Of a DNA stretch of 64,000 nucleotides, positions 16,130 through 24,432 are shown piece after piece. The stretch lies in the NCBI RefSeq assembly GCF_000721075.1, contig NZ_JOEQ01000014.1, positions 99,891 through 163,890 of the forward strand, read 5' to 3'. The notes under the pieces were generated by a model. That model did not search any database and was not told the DNA's origin. It worked only from the letters and a program-made list of their open reading frames with translations. A program made the position numbers and the translations under genes. Origin of the DNA: Streptosporangium amethystogenes. Lineage in GTDB: Bacteria > Actinomycetota > Actinomycetes > Streptosporangiales > Streptosporangiaceae. Position 1 is the stretch's first letter; the number at the start of each line of letters is the position of its first letter.

Positions 16130-17416
16130 TTACTCCCTGGGCTGCGGTGATTCCTCATCCACCGGCTTTCCCGCTTCCGCCGCCGGTTCCGCCCCACCCT
16201 CCTTCTGCCTCTCTTTCGGCCCTGCCTCGCCCGGGTCGGGATGCGGCGAGGCCGGTGGCAGGGCGAGCGGTTCGTCACTGCTGAGCTCGGGCAGCGCCCG
16301 GTAGATCACGGCGGCCACCGGCACCGCCACCGCGGCCCCGGCGATACCCGCCAGGATGCCGCCCACGGCCAGCGCCAGGATGATCGCCAGCGGATGGAAG
16401 TGCAGCACCCTGCCGACGATCAGCGGCTGGAGCACGTGGTTCTCCAGTTGCTGCTCCACGATCAGAATGCCGATGAAGATCAGAGCGTAGATCGGCCCCT
16501 TGGCGCCGAGGGTGACCAGGGTGGCCACGGCACCGGCGAAGAAGATGCCGACGATGGGGATGAAGCTGGCCAGGAAGATCAGCACCGCGAGCGCCGCCCA
16601 GAGCGGCACCCCCATCCCGGCGAGCACGATGCCCATGACCACGCCGTGCACGGCGGCCACCGCGACCGTGCCCTGCACATAGTGCGAGAGCGTCACCCAG
16701 GCGGTCCGCCCGGCCCTGTCGACGCGCGGCGCGACCCCGCCGAACCCCTTCAGGAACCACGACCAGATCCGGTCGCCGTCCTTGAGCATGAAGAAGGTCA
16801 CGAACAGCAGCAGCACGATGGAGGCCAGCACCTCCAGCGCCACCGTGGCGCCGGTGAGGACCGTCTGGGTGATCTCGTTGCGCTGGTTGGTCATCTGCTT
16901 GCCGATCTCGTCGACCCAGCTGCTGATCTGGGTCGGCTGCAGATGCAGGGGCCCGGTGTAGAGCCAGTTCTCGACATCCTTGGCCGTCCGGCGCACCTGG
17001 TCGACGAGGCCGGGGAACTCCTCGTTGGCACGCGCCCCGATGATCCAGCCGGTGCCGCCGAGCACGGCGAGCGCGACGATCATGGTGACCCAGGTGGCGT
17101 AGATGGGCCGCATGCCCATCGCGCGAAGCCGCCTGGTCACCGGGAACAGCAACGCGGTCAGCAGGAGCGCGATGGCCACCGGCAGTATCACGATGTGCAA
17201 CATCGCAATGAACTGGGCGAAGTAGAAGACGGCCCAGCCGATGATGATCAGGCAGAGGCTCCACATCGCGAGGCGCAGCACCGTGCGAGGTACCAGGTTC
17301 GTCAGGCGCTCCCGATCTGATATCACACGTTCCAGACTGTCATGCCGGAAAGGAAAACGCGCGAGAGTTGTCACCCTGACACGGGGAGGAGTGGCCCGGC
17401 CACCCGGCCGGGCCAT
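16130..17416 (-). CDS. AI-2E family (TqsA/YdiK-like) membrane transporter
   Basis: 428 residues with about eight transmembrane helices. Family marks are the early helix LIIIGWAVFYFAQFIAMLHI, the soluble central segment (about 90-190, ENWLYTGPLHLQPTQISSWV), FFMLKDGDRIWSWFLKGF, the LASFIPIVGIFFAGAVATLV reentrant helix, and QQLENHVLQPLIVGRVLHFH. The C-terminal 45 residues are Pro/Glu-rich and disordered. Members include exporters and Na+/H+ antiporters, so the AI-2 name should not be taken as a substrate. The start is uncertain; an in-frame GTG at 17326 would remove an atypical Arg-rich leader. Confidence 0.85.
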   Translation of the reverse strand: MARPGGRATPPRVRVTTLARFPFRHDSLERVISDRERLTNLVPRTVLRLAMWSLCLIIIGWAVFYFAQFIAMLHIVILPVAIALLLTALLFPVTRRLRAMGMRPIYATWVTMIVALAVLGGTGWIIGARANEEFPGLVDQVRRTAKDVENWLYTGPLHLQPTQISSWVDEIGKQMTNQRNEITQTVLTGATVALEVLASIVLLLFVTFFMLKDGDRIWSWFLKGFGGVAPRVDRAGRTAWVTLSHYVQGTVAVAAVHGVVMGIVLAGMGVPLWAALAVLIFLASFIPIVGIFFAGAVATLVTLGAKGPIYALIFIGILIVEQQLENHVLQPLIVGRVLHFHPLAIILALAVGGILAGIAGAAVAVPVAAVIYRALPELSSDEPLALPPASPHPDPGEAGPKERQKEGGAEPAAEAGKPVDEESPQPRE

Positions 17417-17477
17417 CCGATGTGCTGTCGGGGATCGGCGCCCGCCCGGTCAGGGGCCGGCGCTCACCCGGGTGGAC

Positions 17478-17552
17478 TCAGCGCTCACCCGGCGGGCGGG
17501 AGATCACCCTGTCCTCGAGGTAGCAGCTGCAGTTGCCACATCCTGGCGGCAT
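17478..17552 (-). CDS. Candidate 24-residue three-cysteine microprotein (CGNCSC)
   Basis: ATG at 17552 follows a near-ideal ribosome site (GAGGGGAGG, 6 nt spacer on the - strand). The product starts MPPGCGNCSCYLEDRVIS and ends RPPGER; the CxxCxC cluster could bind a metal ion or cluster. It lies 61 bp upstream of the AI-2E-family gene on the same strand, so it may be a leader peptide. Besides this ORF and the promoter region of the rightward DUF4235 gene, I see nothing in 17417-17781. Confidence 0.4.
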   Translation of the reverse strand: MPPGCGNCSCYLEDRVISRPPGER

Positions 17553-17781
17553 GCCTGTCCTCCCCTCACCTGTCCTGCCTCGACCGTACGGCAGGATCCC
17601 CCGACGGAAAGGACAGATTCGCGTGCGCGCCGTCTCCTCGCTCTCCCGGCGGCCGGAGCGTACGGCAGGCCGCCCCGGCATGGGCACGGTCACCGTTCTG
17701 TCATGCCTCGCCATGGCTTCACGCGATATGGCGCTCGGGGAGACTAGTGTTCTTGATGCGGACAGAAAACGGGAGGACCAC

Positions 17782-18078
17782 ATGGCCGACAAGAGCGAGA
17801 AGCAGGACATGGCGTGGCGAGCCATCGGTGGCCTGCTCGGCCTCATCACCGCCTGGAGCGCCAAGAAGGTCATCGGGTTCGCCTGGGAGAAGAGCACCGG
17901 CAAGAAGCCGCCCGCCGACAGTGAGTCGCCGGACATCAGCCTCGGCGAGGCGATCGGCTACGCCGTGGTGATGGGGGTCGGCATGCAGGTGGCGCAGATC
18001 GTGGTCGCCCGCAGCGCCAGGAGGCGCTACGACGCGTGGAAGTCCCTGAAGGGGGCGGCCAAGGACGCCACCAGCTGA
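17782..18078 (+). CDS. DUF4235 family small membrane protein
   Basis: 98 residues from the ATG at 17782, with GGGAGG upstream. Two amphipathic or transmembrane helices are seen: AWRAIGGLLGLITAWSAKKV and EAIGYAVVMGVGMQVAQIVV, separated by a Lys/Pro-rich loop (WEKSTGKKPPADSESPD). The tail is basic. This two-helix plan matches the DUF4235 family of actinomycete membrane proteins; function unknown. It stands alone. Confidence 0.8.
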   Translation: MADKSEKQDMAWRAIGGLLGLITAWSAKKVIGFAWEKSTGKKPPADSESPDISLGEAIGYAVVMGVGMQVAQIVVARSARRRYDAWKSLKGAAKDATS

Positions 18079-18089
18079 CGGCCGGCGAA

Positions 18090-18116
18090 CCCCCCGGCCC
18101 CGCCGGGGCCGGGGGG
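18090..18116. terminator. 12-bp bidirectional terminator
   Basis: CCCCCCGGCCCC (18090-18101) pairs perfectly with GGGGCCGGGGGG (18105-18116) around a 3-nt loop, between the convergent DUF4235 and trehalose-phosphate synthase genes. Confidence 0.8.
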
Positions 18117-18123
18117 ACACAGG

Positions 18124-19500
18124 TCAGGACGACTCAAGCGAGGTGAGAAACTCCCTCGCCCAGCGGTCCACGTCATAGGTGGACACCCTCCGGCGCAGCG
18201 AGCGCATCCGGCGCGACAGGTCGTGCGGGGTCGCCCGCATCGCGGTCAGCATGATCCGCTTGAGGCCGTCGACGTCATAGGGATTGACCATGAACGCCTG
18301 ACGCAGCTCGTCGGCCGCCCCGGCGAACTCGCTGAGCACCAGCGCGCCGCGCAGGTCGTTGCGGCAGGCGACGTACTCCTTGGCGACCAGGTTCATCCCG
18401 TCACGCAACGGTGTGACCATCATCACGTCCGCCGCGAGATAGAGCGCGGCGAGCTCGTCACGGCCGTACGACTGGTGCATGTACTGCACGGGCTGCTGCC
18501 CGAGCTCTCCCTGCTCGCCGTTGATCCGGCCGACCTGGAGCTCGATCGAGTCGCGCAGCCGCATGTACTCCTCGACCCGCTCCCGGCTCGGCGTGGCGAT
18601 CTGCACGAACGCCGCCTCACCCGGTTTGATCGTCTTCTCCGCGAGCAGTTCCCCGAACGCCTTCAGGCGCTGGCCGATGCCCTTGGTGTAGTCGAGCCTG
18701 TCGACGCCGAGCAGTATGCACTCGGGGTCGCCCAGCTCCCTGCGGATCTCCCTGGCCCTGGAGATGATGTGCGGCTCGCGGACCAGCGAGTCGAGCTCGC
18801 CGAAGTCGACGGAGATGGGGAACGCCCCGGCGCGCACCACCCGGCCGTCCACGTAGATCTCGTGCTTGTGGTGCTGGAGGCCGAGCAGGTGACGGCAGAG
18901 CCGGATGAAGTTGGACGCGCCGCCGGGACGCTGGAAGCCGACCATGTCCGCGCCGAGCAGTCCCTCCAGGATCTCGCGCCGCCATGGGAGCTGGACGAAC
19001 AGCTCTATCGGCGGGAAGGGGATGTGCAGGAAGAAACCAATGCGCAGGTCGGGGCGGAGCTTGCGCAGCATGGCCGGGACCAGCTGGAGCTGGTAGTCCT
19101 GGACCCACACGACCGCGTTCTCCGCGGCCTCCTCGGCGGCGGCCTGGGCGAAGCGCTCGTTGACCGCACGGTAGGCGTCCCAGGTGACACGCGAGTAGAC
19201 GGGGGTGGCGACCACGTCGTGGTAGAGGGGCCAGAGTGTGGCGTTGGAGAAACCCTCGTAGTAGAGCTCGACCTCGTGCTCGGACAGCGGGACGGGGACG
19301 AGCTGCATCCCGTCGTGCTCGAAGGGTTCGAGCTGTTCGCCGGGGGCCCCGTGCCAGCCGATCCAGGCCCCTTCCCTGCGCTGCAGGACCGGGGCGATCG
19401 CGGTGACGAGGCCGCCGGGGCTGCGCCGCCACATGTCCTCCCCCACCCGGTCGACGGGGAGACGATTGGCGACGATCACAAAAGTACTGCGGCCCGGCAC
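18124..19500 (-). CDS. otsA: Trehalose-6-phosphate synthase (GT20)
   Basis: 458 residues. Makes trehalose 6-phosphate from a nucleotide-glucose and glucose 6-phosphate, an osmo- and desiccation-protection pathway. Visible are the N-terminal [12 protein letters not shown], the acceptor loop [65 protein letters not shown], the [20 protein letters not shown] donor-site segment, and [18 protein letters not shown]. No otsB phosphatase gene is adjacent. It stands alone on the - strand. Confidence 0.95.
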   Translation of the reverse strand: MPGRSTFVIVANRLPVDRVGEDMWRRSPGGLVTAIAPVLQRREGAWIGWHGAPGEQLEPFEHDGMQLVPVPLSEHEVELYYEGFSNATLWPLYHDVVATPVYSRVTWDAYRAVNERFAQAAAEEAAENAVVWVQDYQLQLVPAMLRKLRPDLRIGFFLHIPFPPIELFVQLPWRREILEGLLGADMVGFQRPGGASNFIRLCRHLLGLQHHKHEIYVDGRVVRAGAFPISVDFGELDSLVREPHIISRAREIRRELGDPECILLGVDRLDYTKGIGQRLKAFGELLAEKTIKPGEAAFVQIATPSRERVEEYMRLRDSIELQVGRINGEQGELGQQPVQYMHQSYGRDELAALYLAADVMMVTPLRDGMNLVAKEYVACRNDLRGALVLSEFAGAADELRQAFMVNPYDVDGLKRIMLTAMRATPHDLSRRMRSLRRRVSTYDVDRWAREFLTSLESS

Positions 19501-19555
19501 AGGTTCCTCCAGGTAGTCGGGGGCTTACTGAATTAACTACCCGTTTGAGGAGTTT

Positions 19556-20362
19556 CTATGGCTTTCCAGGCGGAAGGGCATGATGAACCCTCAGATCACT
19601 CCGTACCATCTCGCCGAGCTTCTTCGTGGCGGCGCGGTTGAGGACCCCTCCCGCCACGGCGCCGGTGAGGAAGGGGCCCAAGGTGGTGAGGTGGCGTCCG
19701 AGAGTGCGCATCAGCCTGTTGCGCAGGGCGGTCTTGGTGGCGGTGCCGAGCGCGACGGTCATCGTTCCCGGGGACATGGGATCGACACCGCGCTGTCTGG
19801 ACCAGGCCGCCGCGAAGGCCATGGCCCGCTGGGAACCGTTGCCGGGCACCTGCATCCCGTACACCTCGTGGAGCTCCGCGATGAGCTTGACCTCGATCGC
19901 GGCGACGACGAGGGTCTCGGCCACGAGCTGGGCGGGCGCGGAGAGCAACAGGGGAGGAGTGACGAACTCGGCCGCGGCGACGGCCCCGCCGATGGCTCCG
20001 ACCGTCATGGTGGCCTTGGCCGCGGTGCGCACCAGGTCGTCTGCCAGCGCCTCTGCGGTGAGGCCGTGGTGGTGCTCGGAGAGGGTGCGCAGGTCCCGGA
20101 TGGGAATGCGGGGTGCCACGGCCATGAACACGTCGGTCAGCCAGCGACCTCGGCCCGCCCCCGACTCCTTGGCCTTCTTCGCTCCCCGGGTCAGTGCTTT
20201 CGTGAGACGGCCGAGCAGCTTTCGCCGCTCGGCCCCATCCATGTCACCCGGCTCCGCGAGCCGGCCGACGATCTCAGCCACTTCCCGATCAGGCGCGTCG
20301 GCCGACTCCCCGGCAGTGGAGTCGGCCGGCGCCGCATCGGTCTGCCTGTTCTCTGACGTCAT
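19556..20362 (-). CDS. Conserved protein of unknown function, possibly EcsC-like
   Basis: 268 residues from the ATG at 20362, which has a perfect AGGAGG upstream; a longer in-frame reading would translate that ribosome site. The first 45 residues are acidic and disordered. Then come basic helices (RKLLGRLTKALTRGAKKAKE) and a Gly/Ala-rich hydrophobic centre (TMTVGAIGGAVAAAEFVTPP), followed by ETLVVAAIEVKLIAELHEVY and GPFLTGAVAGGVLNRAATKK. The hydrophobic Gly/Ala centre plus helical ends recall EcsC-type proteins, but I am not sure of the family. Confidence 0.7.
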   Translation of the reverse strand: MTSENRQTDAAPADSTAGESADAPDREVAEIVGRLAEPGDMDGAERRKLLGRLTKALTRGAKKAKESGAGRGRWLTDVFMAVAPRIPIRDLRTLSEHHHGLTAEALADDLVRTAAKATMTVGAIGGAVAAAEFVTPPLLLSAPAQLVAETLVVAAIEVKLIAELHEVYGMQVPGNGSQRAMAFAAAWSRQRGVDPMSPGTMTVALGTATKTALRNRLMRTLGRHLTTLGPFLTGAVAGGVLNRAATKKLGEMVRSDLRVHHALPPGKP

Positions 20363-20445
20363 GTCTCGGAACCTCCTCAAGGCTGTCCTGGGCCCCTATC
20401 CCATGGCTGGAAGAGCACACCCCGAACAGGCCATCGGAATTATCG

Positions 20446-20745
20446 TCAAGCCGCGCACTCCCGGCATATCTGCTGGCCGTTCTTCTCAACGGCGAGCTGA
20501 CTGCGGTGGTGCACCAAGAAGCAGCGCGCGCAGGTGAACTCGTCGGCCTGACGAGGAATCACCCGGAGCGAGAGCTCCTCGTTTGACAGGTCCGCGCCCG
20601 GCAGTTCGAGCGACTCGGCGAGATCCGTCTCGTCGATGTCGATGCTGCCCGAGGACTTGTCGGTACGGCGGGCCTGCAGTTCCTGAAGACTGTCCTCACT
20701 GAGGTCGTCGTCGGTCTTGCGTGGGCTGTCGTAATCGGTAGCCAT
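20446..20745 (-). CDS. DUF4193 family protein
   Basis: 99 residues. An acidic N-terminal half (MATDYDSPRKTDDDLSEDSL, SIDIDETDLAESLELPGADL) is followed by a zinc-ribbon-like end: FTCARCFLVHHRSQ and ICRECAA, i.e. CxxC repeated twice. This is the DUF4193 family, strictly conserved in actinomycetes and normally found near dut and DUF3093. Function unknown; the paired CxxC motifs imply a bound Zn ion and probable protein or nucleic-acid binding. Confidence 0.9.
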   Translation of the reverse strand: MATDYDSPRKTDDDLSEDSLQELQARRTDKSSGSIDIDETDLAESLELPGADLSNEELSLRVIPRQADEFTCARCFLVHHRSQLAVEKNGQQICRECAA

Positions 20746-21017
20746 CGGTCTGCTCCATCCCCCTCATCTATTTGTGTGCGCTCACTCGCGCGTGTGTAAC
20801 GTTCGAGAGGCACGACTTGTGCCCGATCTGCCGACGAGATTCCTGCTTCGGTACCCTGCCGGAATGGTCACTGAACCTCCCTACACGTGAGGGACGTACT
20901 GCCAATGGCCACGGTTAGCCAAATATGGCGTAAACCACAGCATCGGCGGCATGCACCACCGTGTTCGACGGCACATCCAACCACATGTACGGCGTGAACG
21001 AGACGCCCCCCGCCGGA

Positions 21018-22412
21018 TCAACGCGCCTGAAGTCGCACGGTGACCACCAGACCTCCTCCGTCCCTGGGGATGGCGGTCACGTTGCCCCCGTGAGCCCGCA
21101 CCACCGCGCGGACGATGGAAAGCCCGAGCCCCGCGCCCTTGTCGGAGTCGACCCGGTCGGCGTTGAGCCGTCGGAACGGCTCGAAAAGACTGTTCACCTC
21201 GTACGCGGGGACATGTGGCCCCGTGTTGGCCACCTGAACAATCAACGCACCCTCCACCATTCCCGTCCTGACCCACAGGCGTCCGGACTCGGGGAGGTTG
21301 TGCTTGATCGCGTTCTCCACCAGGTTGGCCACACAGCGCTCCAGGAGCACCGGATCACCGACGGTCCCGGCATCGCGGAGCTCGGTGATCACGGCGACCC
21401 CGGCCTCCGCGGCCCGCGTGGCGAGCTGGTCGACGGCCGTCTCGGCCACGTCCTTCATGTCCACCGGCTTGCGCACGCTCAGCTCGCGCTCGCTGCGCGC
21501 CAGCAGCAGCAGGCCCTCGATCAGTCGTTCGTTTCTGGCGTTGACCTCCAGAAGGGTGCGGCCCAGCGCCTTGAGATCACCCGAGGCCTCCGGGTCGCCC
21601 AGCGCGATCTCCAGGACCGTCCGGTTGATCGTCAGCGGGGTGCGCAGCTCGTGCGAGGCGTTGGCCACGAATCTTCGCTGTGTGTCGAAGGCCACATTGA
21701 GCCTGGTGAGCATCTCGTCGAAGGTGTCGGCCAGTTCCTTCAGCTCGTCGTCGGGACCCTTGAGGTCGATCCGCTCGTGGGCGAGCGTGGAGCCCGACAG
21801 CTTGCGGGCCGTGGCGGTCATCTGCTGGATCGGTTTGAGCGCCCGGTCGGCGACGATGTAGCCGATGATGACCGCCAGGATGCCGACCCCCAGCAGGGCC
21901 AGCAGCGAGCGGGCCAGCAGTTCCTTCTGCGCTCCGGCGATCGCGGCGTGCTGGTACCAGTACCACTGCTGTTCGTACCGGCGCGCCTGGTCGGGAGGCA
22001 TCACCCCGTCCAGGTCGAGCGGGAACTGCGGCCACGCGTCGTTGAGCGCCCAGCCCACCATCAGGTAGATCACGACCATGAGCAGGGCACCCGCGGCGAA
22101 GAACAGCGTCGCGTAGGTGATGGTCAGCCGCCACCGGATGCTGACCCGATCCACGATCACCCGCAGCCGATCCAGCAAAGTCCGCGGGACCGGAGCGGCG
22201 CCCACCGGGGGCGGACCGTCCCACGCGGGCGGGCCGGTCGGCGGCGGGGGCTGAGCACCTTCGTCCGGGGGGCCGGACCCGAGCTGCTCGCTCTTCCAGG
22301 CCCCCCGCTCGGAGTGCGGGCTGATCATCGGGTGGGTCGGCACGGTCCCCCGGTCCTTGTCCGCCGGGACGAACGTCGGACGCTCCTCTCCCCCGCCTGC
22401 CGGAACGCTCAC
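21018..22412 (-). CDS. Two-component sensor histidine kinase
   Basis: 464 residues from a GTG at 22412 whose GTGA overlaps the stop of the response regulator; a longer frame exists but the overlap favours this start. Order of parts: a Pro-rich cytosolic tail (PPPPTGPPAWDGPPPVGAAP), TM1 (ITYATLFFAAGALLMVVIYL), an extracellular loop, TM2 (LLALLGVGILAVIIGYIVAD), HAMP, the HisKA H-box (FVANASHELRTPLT), the N-box (NLVENAIKHN) and the G-box (KGAGLGLSIVRAVV). Signal unknown. Partner is the adjacent OmpR-type regulator. Confidence 0.93.
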   Translation of the reverse strand: MSVPAGGGEERPTFVPADKDRGTVPTHPMISPHSERGAWKSEQLGSGPPDEGAQPPPPTGPPAWDGPPPVGAAPVPRTLLDRLRVIVDRVSIRWRLTITYATLFFAAGALLMVVIYLMVGWALNDAWPQFPLDLDGVMPPDQARRYEQQWYWYQHAAIAGAQKELLARSLLALLGVGILAVIIGYIVADRALKPIQQMTATARKLSGSTLAHERIDLKGPDDELKELADTFDEMLTRLNVAFDTQRRFVANASHELRTPLTINRTVLEIALGDPEASGDLKALGRTLLEVNARNERLIEGLLLLARSERELSVRKPVDMKDVAETAVDQLATRAAEAGVAVITELRDAGTVGDPVLLERCVANLVENAIKHNLPESGRLWVRTGMVEGALIVQVANTGPHVPAYEVNSLFEPFRRLNADRVDSDKGAGLGLSIVRAVVRAHGGNVTAIPRDGGGLVVTVRLQAR

Positions 22413-23062
22413 AGCCGGTACCCGACCCCTGGTACCGTCTCGATCACCTGAGGCTCGCCCAGTTTCTTTCTCAGCGTCATCATGGTGACGCGCACCACGT
22501 TGGTGAACGGGTCGATGTTCTCGTCCCACGCCTTGTCCAGCAGATCCTCCTGGCTGACGACCGCGCCCTCGGCGCGCATCAGTTCCTCCAGGACCGCGAA
22601 CTCCTTCTTGGTGAGCGCGACCTCCGTGCCGTCCCTGGTCACCAGCCGCTTGCCCGGATCCAGGCGGACCCCCGCCCGCTCCAGCACCGGCGGCAGCGCC
22701 GGGGCGGAGCGGCGGCCGAGCGCCCGCACCCGCGCGACGAGCTCGACGAACACGAAGGGCTTGGCCAGGTAGTCGTCGGCGCCCAGCCCCAGCCCCTCCA
22801 CCTTGTCGTCGACGTCGCCCGACGCGGTCAGCATGAGAATCCGCGACGCGATACGGGAGGCCACCAGCCGGCGGCAGACCTCGTCACCGTGCACCTTGGG
22901 CAGGTCCCGGTCCAGGACGATGACGTCGTAGTCGATGTAGCCCGTCCGCTCCAGCGCGCCGGCGCCGTCGTAGGCCACGTCCACGGCCATCGCCTCGCGC
23001 CGGAGCCCGGTCGCGATCGCGTCGGCGAGCACCCGCTCGTCCTCGACCACAAGCACTCGCAC
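22409..23062 (-). CDS. OmpR/PhoB-family response regulator
   Basis: 217 residues: receiver domain 1-115 with the phosphate-accepting Asp51 in VIVLDRDLPK, the acidic pair in VVEDER and the lysine in YLAKPF; then a winged-helix DNA-binding domain from about 125 (VALTKKEFAVLEELMRAEGA, NVVRVTMMTLRKKL, VIETVPGVGYRL). It is the first gene of a leftward regulator-kinase pair coupled by a four-base overlap. Confidence 0.94.
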   Translation of the reverse strand: MRVLVVEDERVLADAIATGLRREAMAVDVAYDGAGALERTGYIDYDVIVLDRDLPKVHGDEVCRRLVASRIASRILMLTASGDVDDKVEGLGLGADDYLAKPFVFVELVARVRALGRRSAPALPPVLERAGVRLDPGKRLVTRDGTEVALTKKEFAVLEELMRAEGAVVSQEDLLDKAWDENIDPFTNVVRVTMMTLRKKLGEPQVIETVPGVGYRL

Positions 23063-23284
23063 GGCTTATGGCACCTCCCGTCACATTCCATGAGCAGCCG
23101 CTGGAACGGCCCCTCATTCTCGCCCCATCCCCTGTAAGCACACGGTAAGGCCCTCTCAGGGGTAGACACTCCGTGTGATGTCGGAAACACATAGGTTTAG
23201 CCACCTGGCTGCTATGGGTACAGCCGGTTCCAGTCTCTATCGCGGTACCTTCCGCCCCCATGCGCCCGTGAGAAAGAAGGTGAG

Positions 23285-23449
23285 ATGGGCGAGTTCACCA
23301 CCACAATCGAACACCGCCTCGACCAGGCATACCGGAATCTGCAGGAAGCCAGGTCCTCCGGCGATGACTACCTCGCCGACACCTTCACCGCCGAGATCGA
23401 GGATCTCCAGCGTCTAGCCACAGACAACGGCGTCCCCATTCAGCGCTGA
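23285..23449 (+). CDS. Small helical protein, unknown function
   Basis: 54 residues with AAGGTGAG upstream. The sequence (FTTTIEHRLDQAYRNLQEAR, DDYLADTFTAEIEDLQRLAT) is an amphipathic helical hairpin with heptad-like spacing. Codon use is normal for this genome and a strong terminator follows 6 bp after the stop, which supports a real gene. Similar short helical proteins are widespread in actinomycetes without a known role. Confidence 0.75.
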   Translation: MGEFTTTIEHRLDQAYRNLQEARSSGDDYLADTFTAEIEDLQRLATDNGVPIQR

Positions 23450-23454
23450 TGGGA

Positions 23455-23489
23455 GGGAGCCCCCCGGCGATCTTGGCCGGGGGGCTCCC
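23455..23489 (+). terminator. 14-bp hairpin terminator
   Basis: GGGAGCCCCCCGGC (23455-23468) pairs with GCCGGGGGGCTCCC (23476-23489) around a 7-nt loop, just after the 54-residue gene and facing the convergent IMPase-family gene. Confidence 0.8.
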
Positions 23490-23510
23490 TCGTGCCCGTA
23501 CCGCGAGGGT

Positions 23511-23543
23511 CCGGAGCGCGACGCCTCAGGCGTCGCGCTCCGG
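23511..23543. terminator. 15-bp perfect inverted repeat with the stop codon in its loop
   Basis: CCGGAGCGCGACGCC (23511-23525) and its perfect complement (23529-23543) enclose only TCA, which is the TGA stop of the leftward IMPase-family gene. The stem's right arm encodes the protein's last residues (PERDA). Confidence 0.6.
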
Positions 23544-24320
23544 ATCCAGCGGGAGCAACAGGTCGTGCAGTTCCTCGAACAGGCCGGGCGCCGCGCACAG
23601 GACAAGGCCGGGGTTGGCCGGCTTGCCGGCCAACCCGCCGAGCCTGGCCCCCGCCTCCTGGGCGATGAGGCCACCGGCCCCGTAGTCCCAGGCGTTCGGG
23701 CCGCGCTCGTAGTAGCCGTCCACCCGTCCCGCCGCCACCGAGCAGAGATCCGAGGCCGCCGATCCGCCCCGGCGGATGTCACGTACCCGCGGCACCACGT
23801 GCCGGAGCACCTCCGCCTGCACCTCGCGCCGCCCGCTCTCGTAGCCGAATCCGGTGGCGATCAGTGCCCGGTCCAGCGGCACACCGGTGTTGCAGCGCAG
23901 CCGCTCCCCCGCCAGCCACGCGCCCCCGCCCCTGACGGCGGTGAACACCTCTCCGCGGGGCACGACGTTGACCACCCCCGCGATCACCTCACCGTCCACC
24001 TCGACCGCGATGCTGACCGCCCACTCGGGCAGCCCGTACAGGAAGTTGACGGTCCCGTCGATCGGGTCGACGATCCAGCGGACCCTGCCGTCGCCGGTCG
24101 CGCCTCCCTCCTCGCCGAGGATCGCGTCACCGGGCCTGACCGCCCGGATCCTGTCGCGGATCAGCTCCTCCGAGGCCCGGTCGAGGGCTGTCACCACGTC
24201 GGTGGGGCTGGATTTGGTGACCAGCACCTCAGGGCGGGATGGACGCTTGGCCAGGAGCATCTCACCGGCCTCCCTGGCTATCTCCTCCGCCAGCCTGCCG
24301 AAGGTCACACTACTGTCCAC
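23526..24320 (-). CDS. Inositol monophosphatase family protein
   Basis: 264 residues from the GTG at 24320, the usual family length; an in-frame ATG at 24416 would add 32 residues, and both have good ribosome sites. Family metal-site motifs are present: ILGEEGG, VDPIDGTVNFLYGLPEWAVS and the late PNAWDYGAGGLIAQEAG. Mg-dependent phosphatase; candidate substrates include inositol-1-phosphate, histidinol phosphate or sugar phosphates. It follows the S9 peptidase gene by 16 bp if the ATG is used. Unlike the IMPase at 62073 it is not near inositol genes. Confidence 0.88.
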   Translation of the reverse strand: MDSSVTFGRLAEEIAREAGEMLLAKRPSRPEVLVTKSSPTDVVTALDRASEELIRDRIRAVRPGDAILGEEGGATGDGRVRWIVDPIDGTVNFLYGLPEWAVSIAVEVDGEVIAGVVNVVPRGEVFTAVRGGGAWLAGERLRCNTGVPLDRALIATGFGYESGRREVQAEVLRHVVPRVRDIRRGGSAASDLCSVAAGRVDGYYERGPNAWDYGAGGLIAQEAGARLGGLAGKPANPGLVLCAAPGLFEELHDLLLPLDPERDA

Positions 24321-24428
24321 GATCCCCTCACCACTCCTCACTCGCTCACCGGGCTCAGGAACCGGCCCTCTCCTCCACTCCTCCGCCGGCCGGCCGAAGG
24401 TCACGGCACCGTCCATGATCCCTCCACC
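24283..24428. repeat. Imperfect tandem duplication of a translation start region
   Basis: About 50 bp at 24283-24332 and at 24378-24428 match at roughly 80% by eye. Each holds a ribosome site, a start codon (GTG or ATG) and the following codons for V/A-T-F-G-R-x-A-E-E. Confidence 0.65.
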
Positions 24429-24432
24429 GGGT

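Noticed and set aside
16241..17320. 359-codon open frame on the + strand
   Set aside because: Antisense to the AI-2E-family gene, strongly biased to Arg, Asp, Gly and His, no ribosome site.
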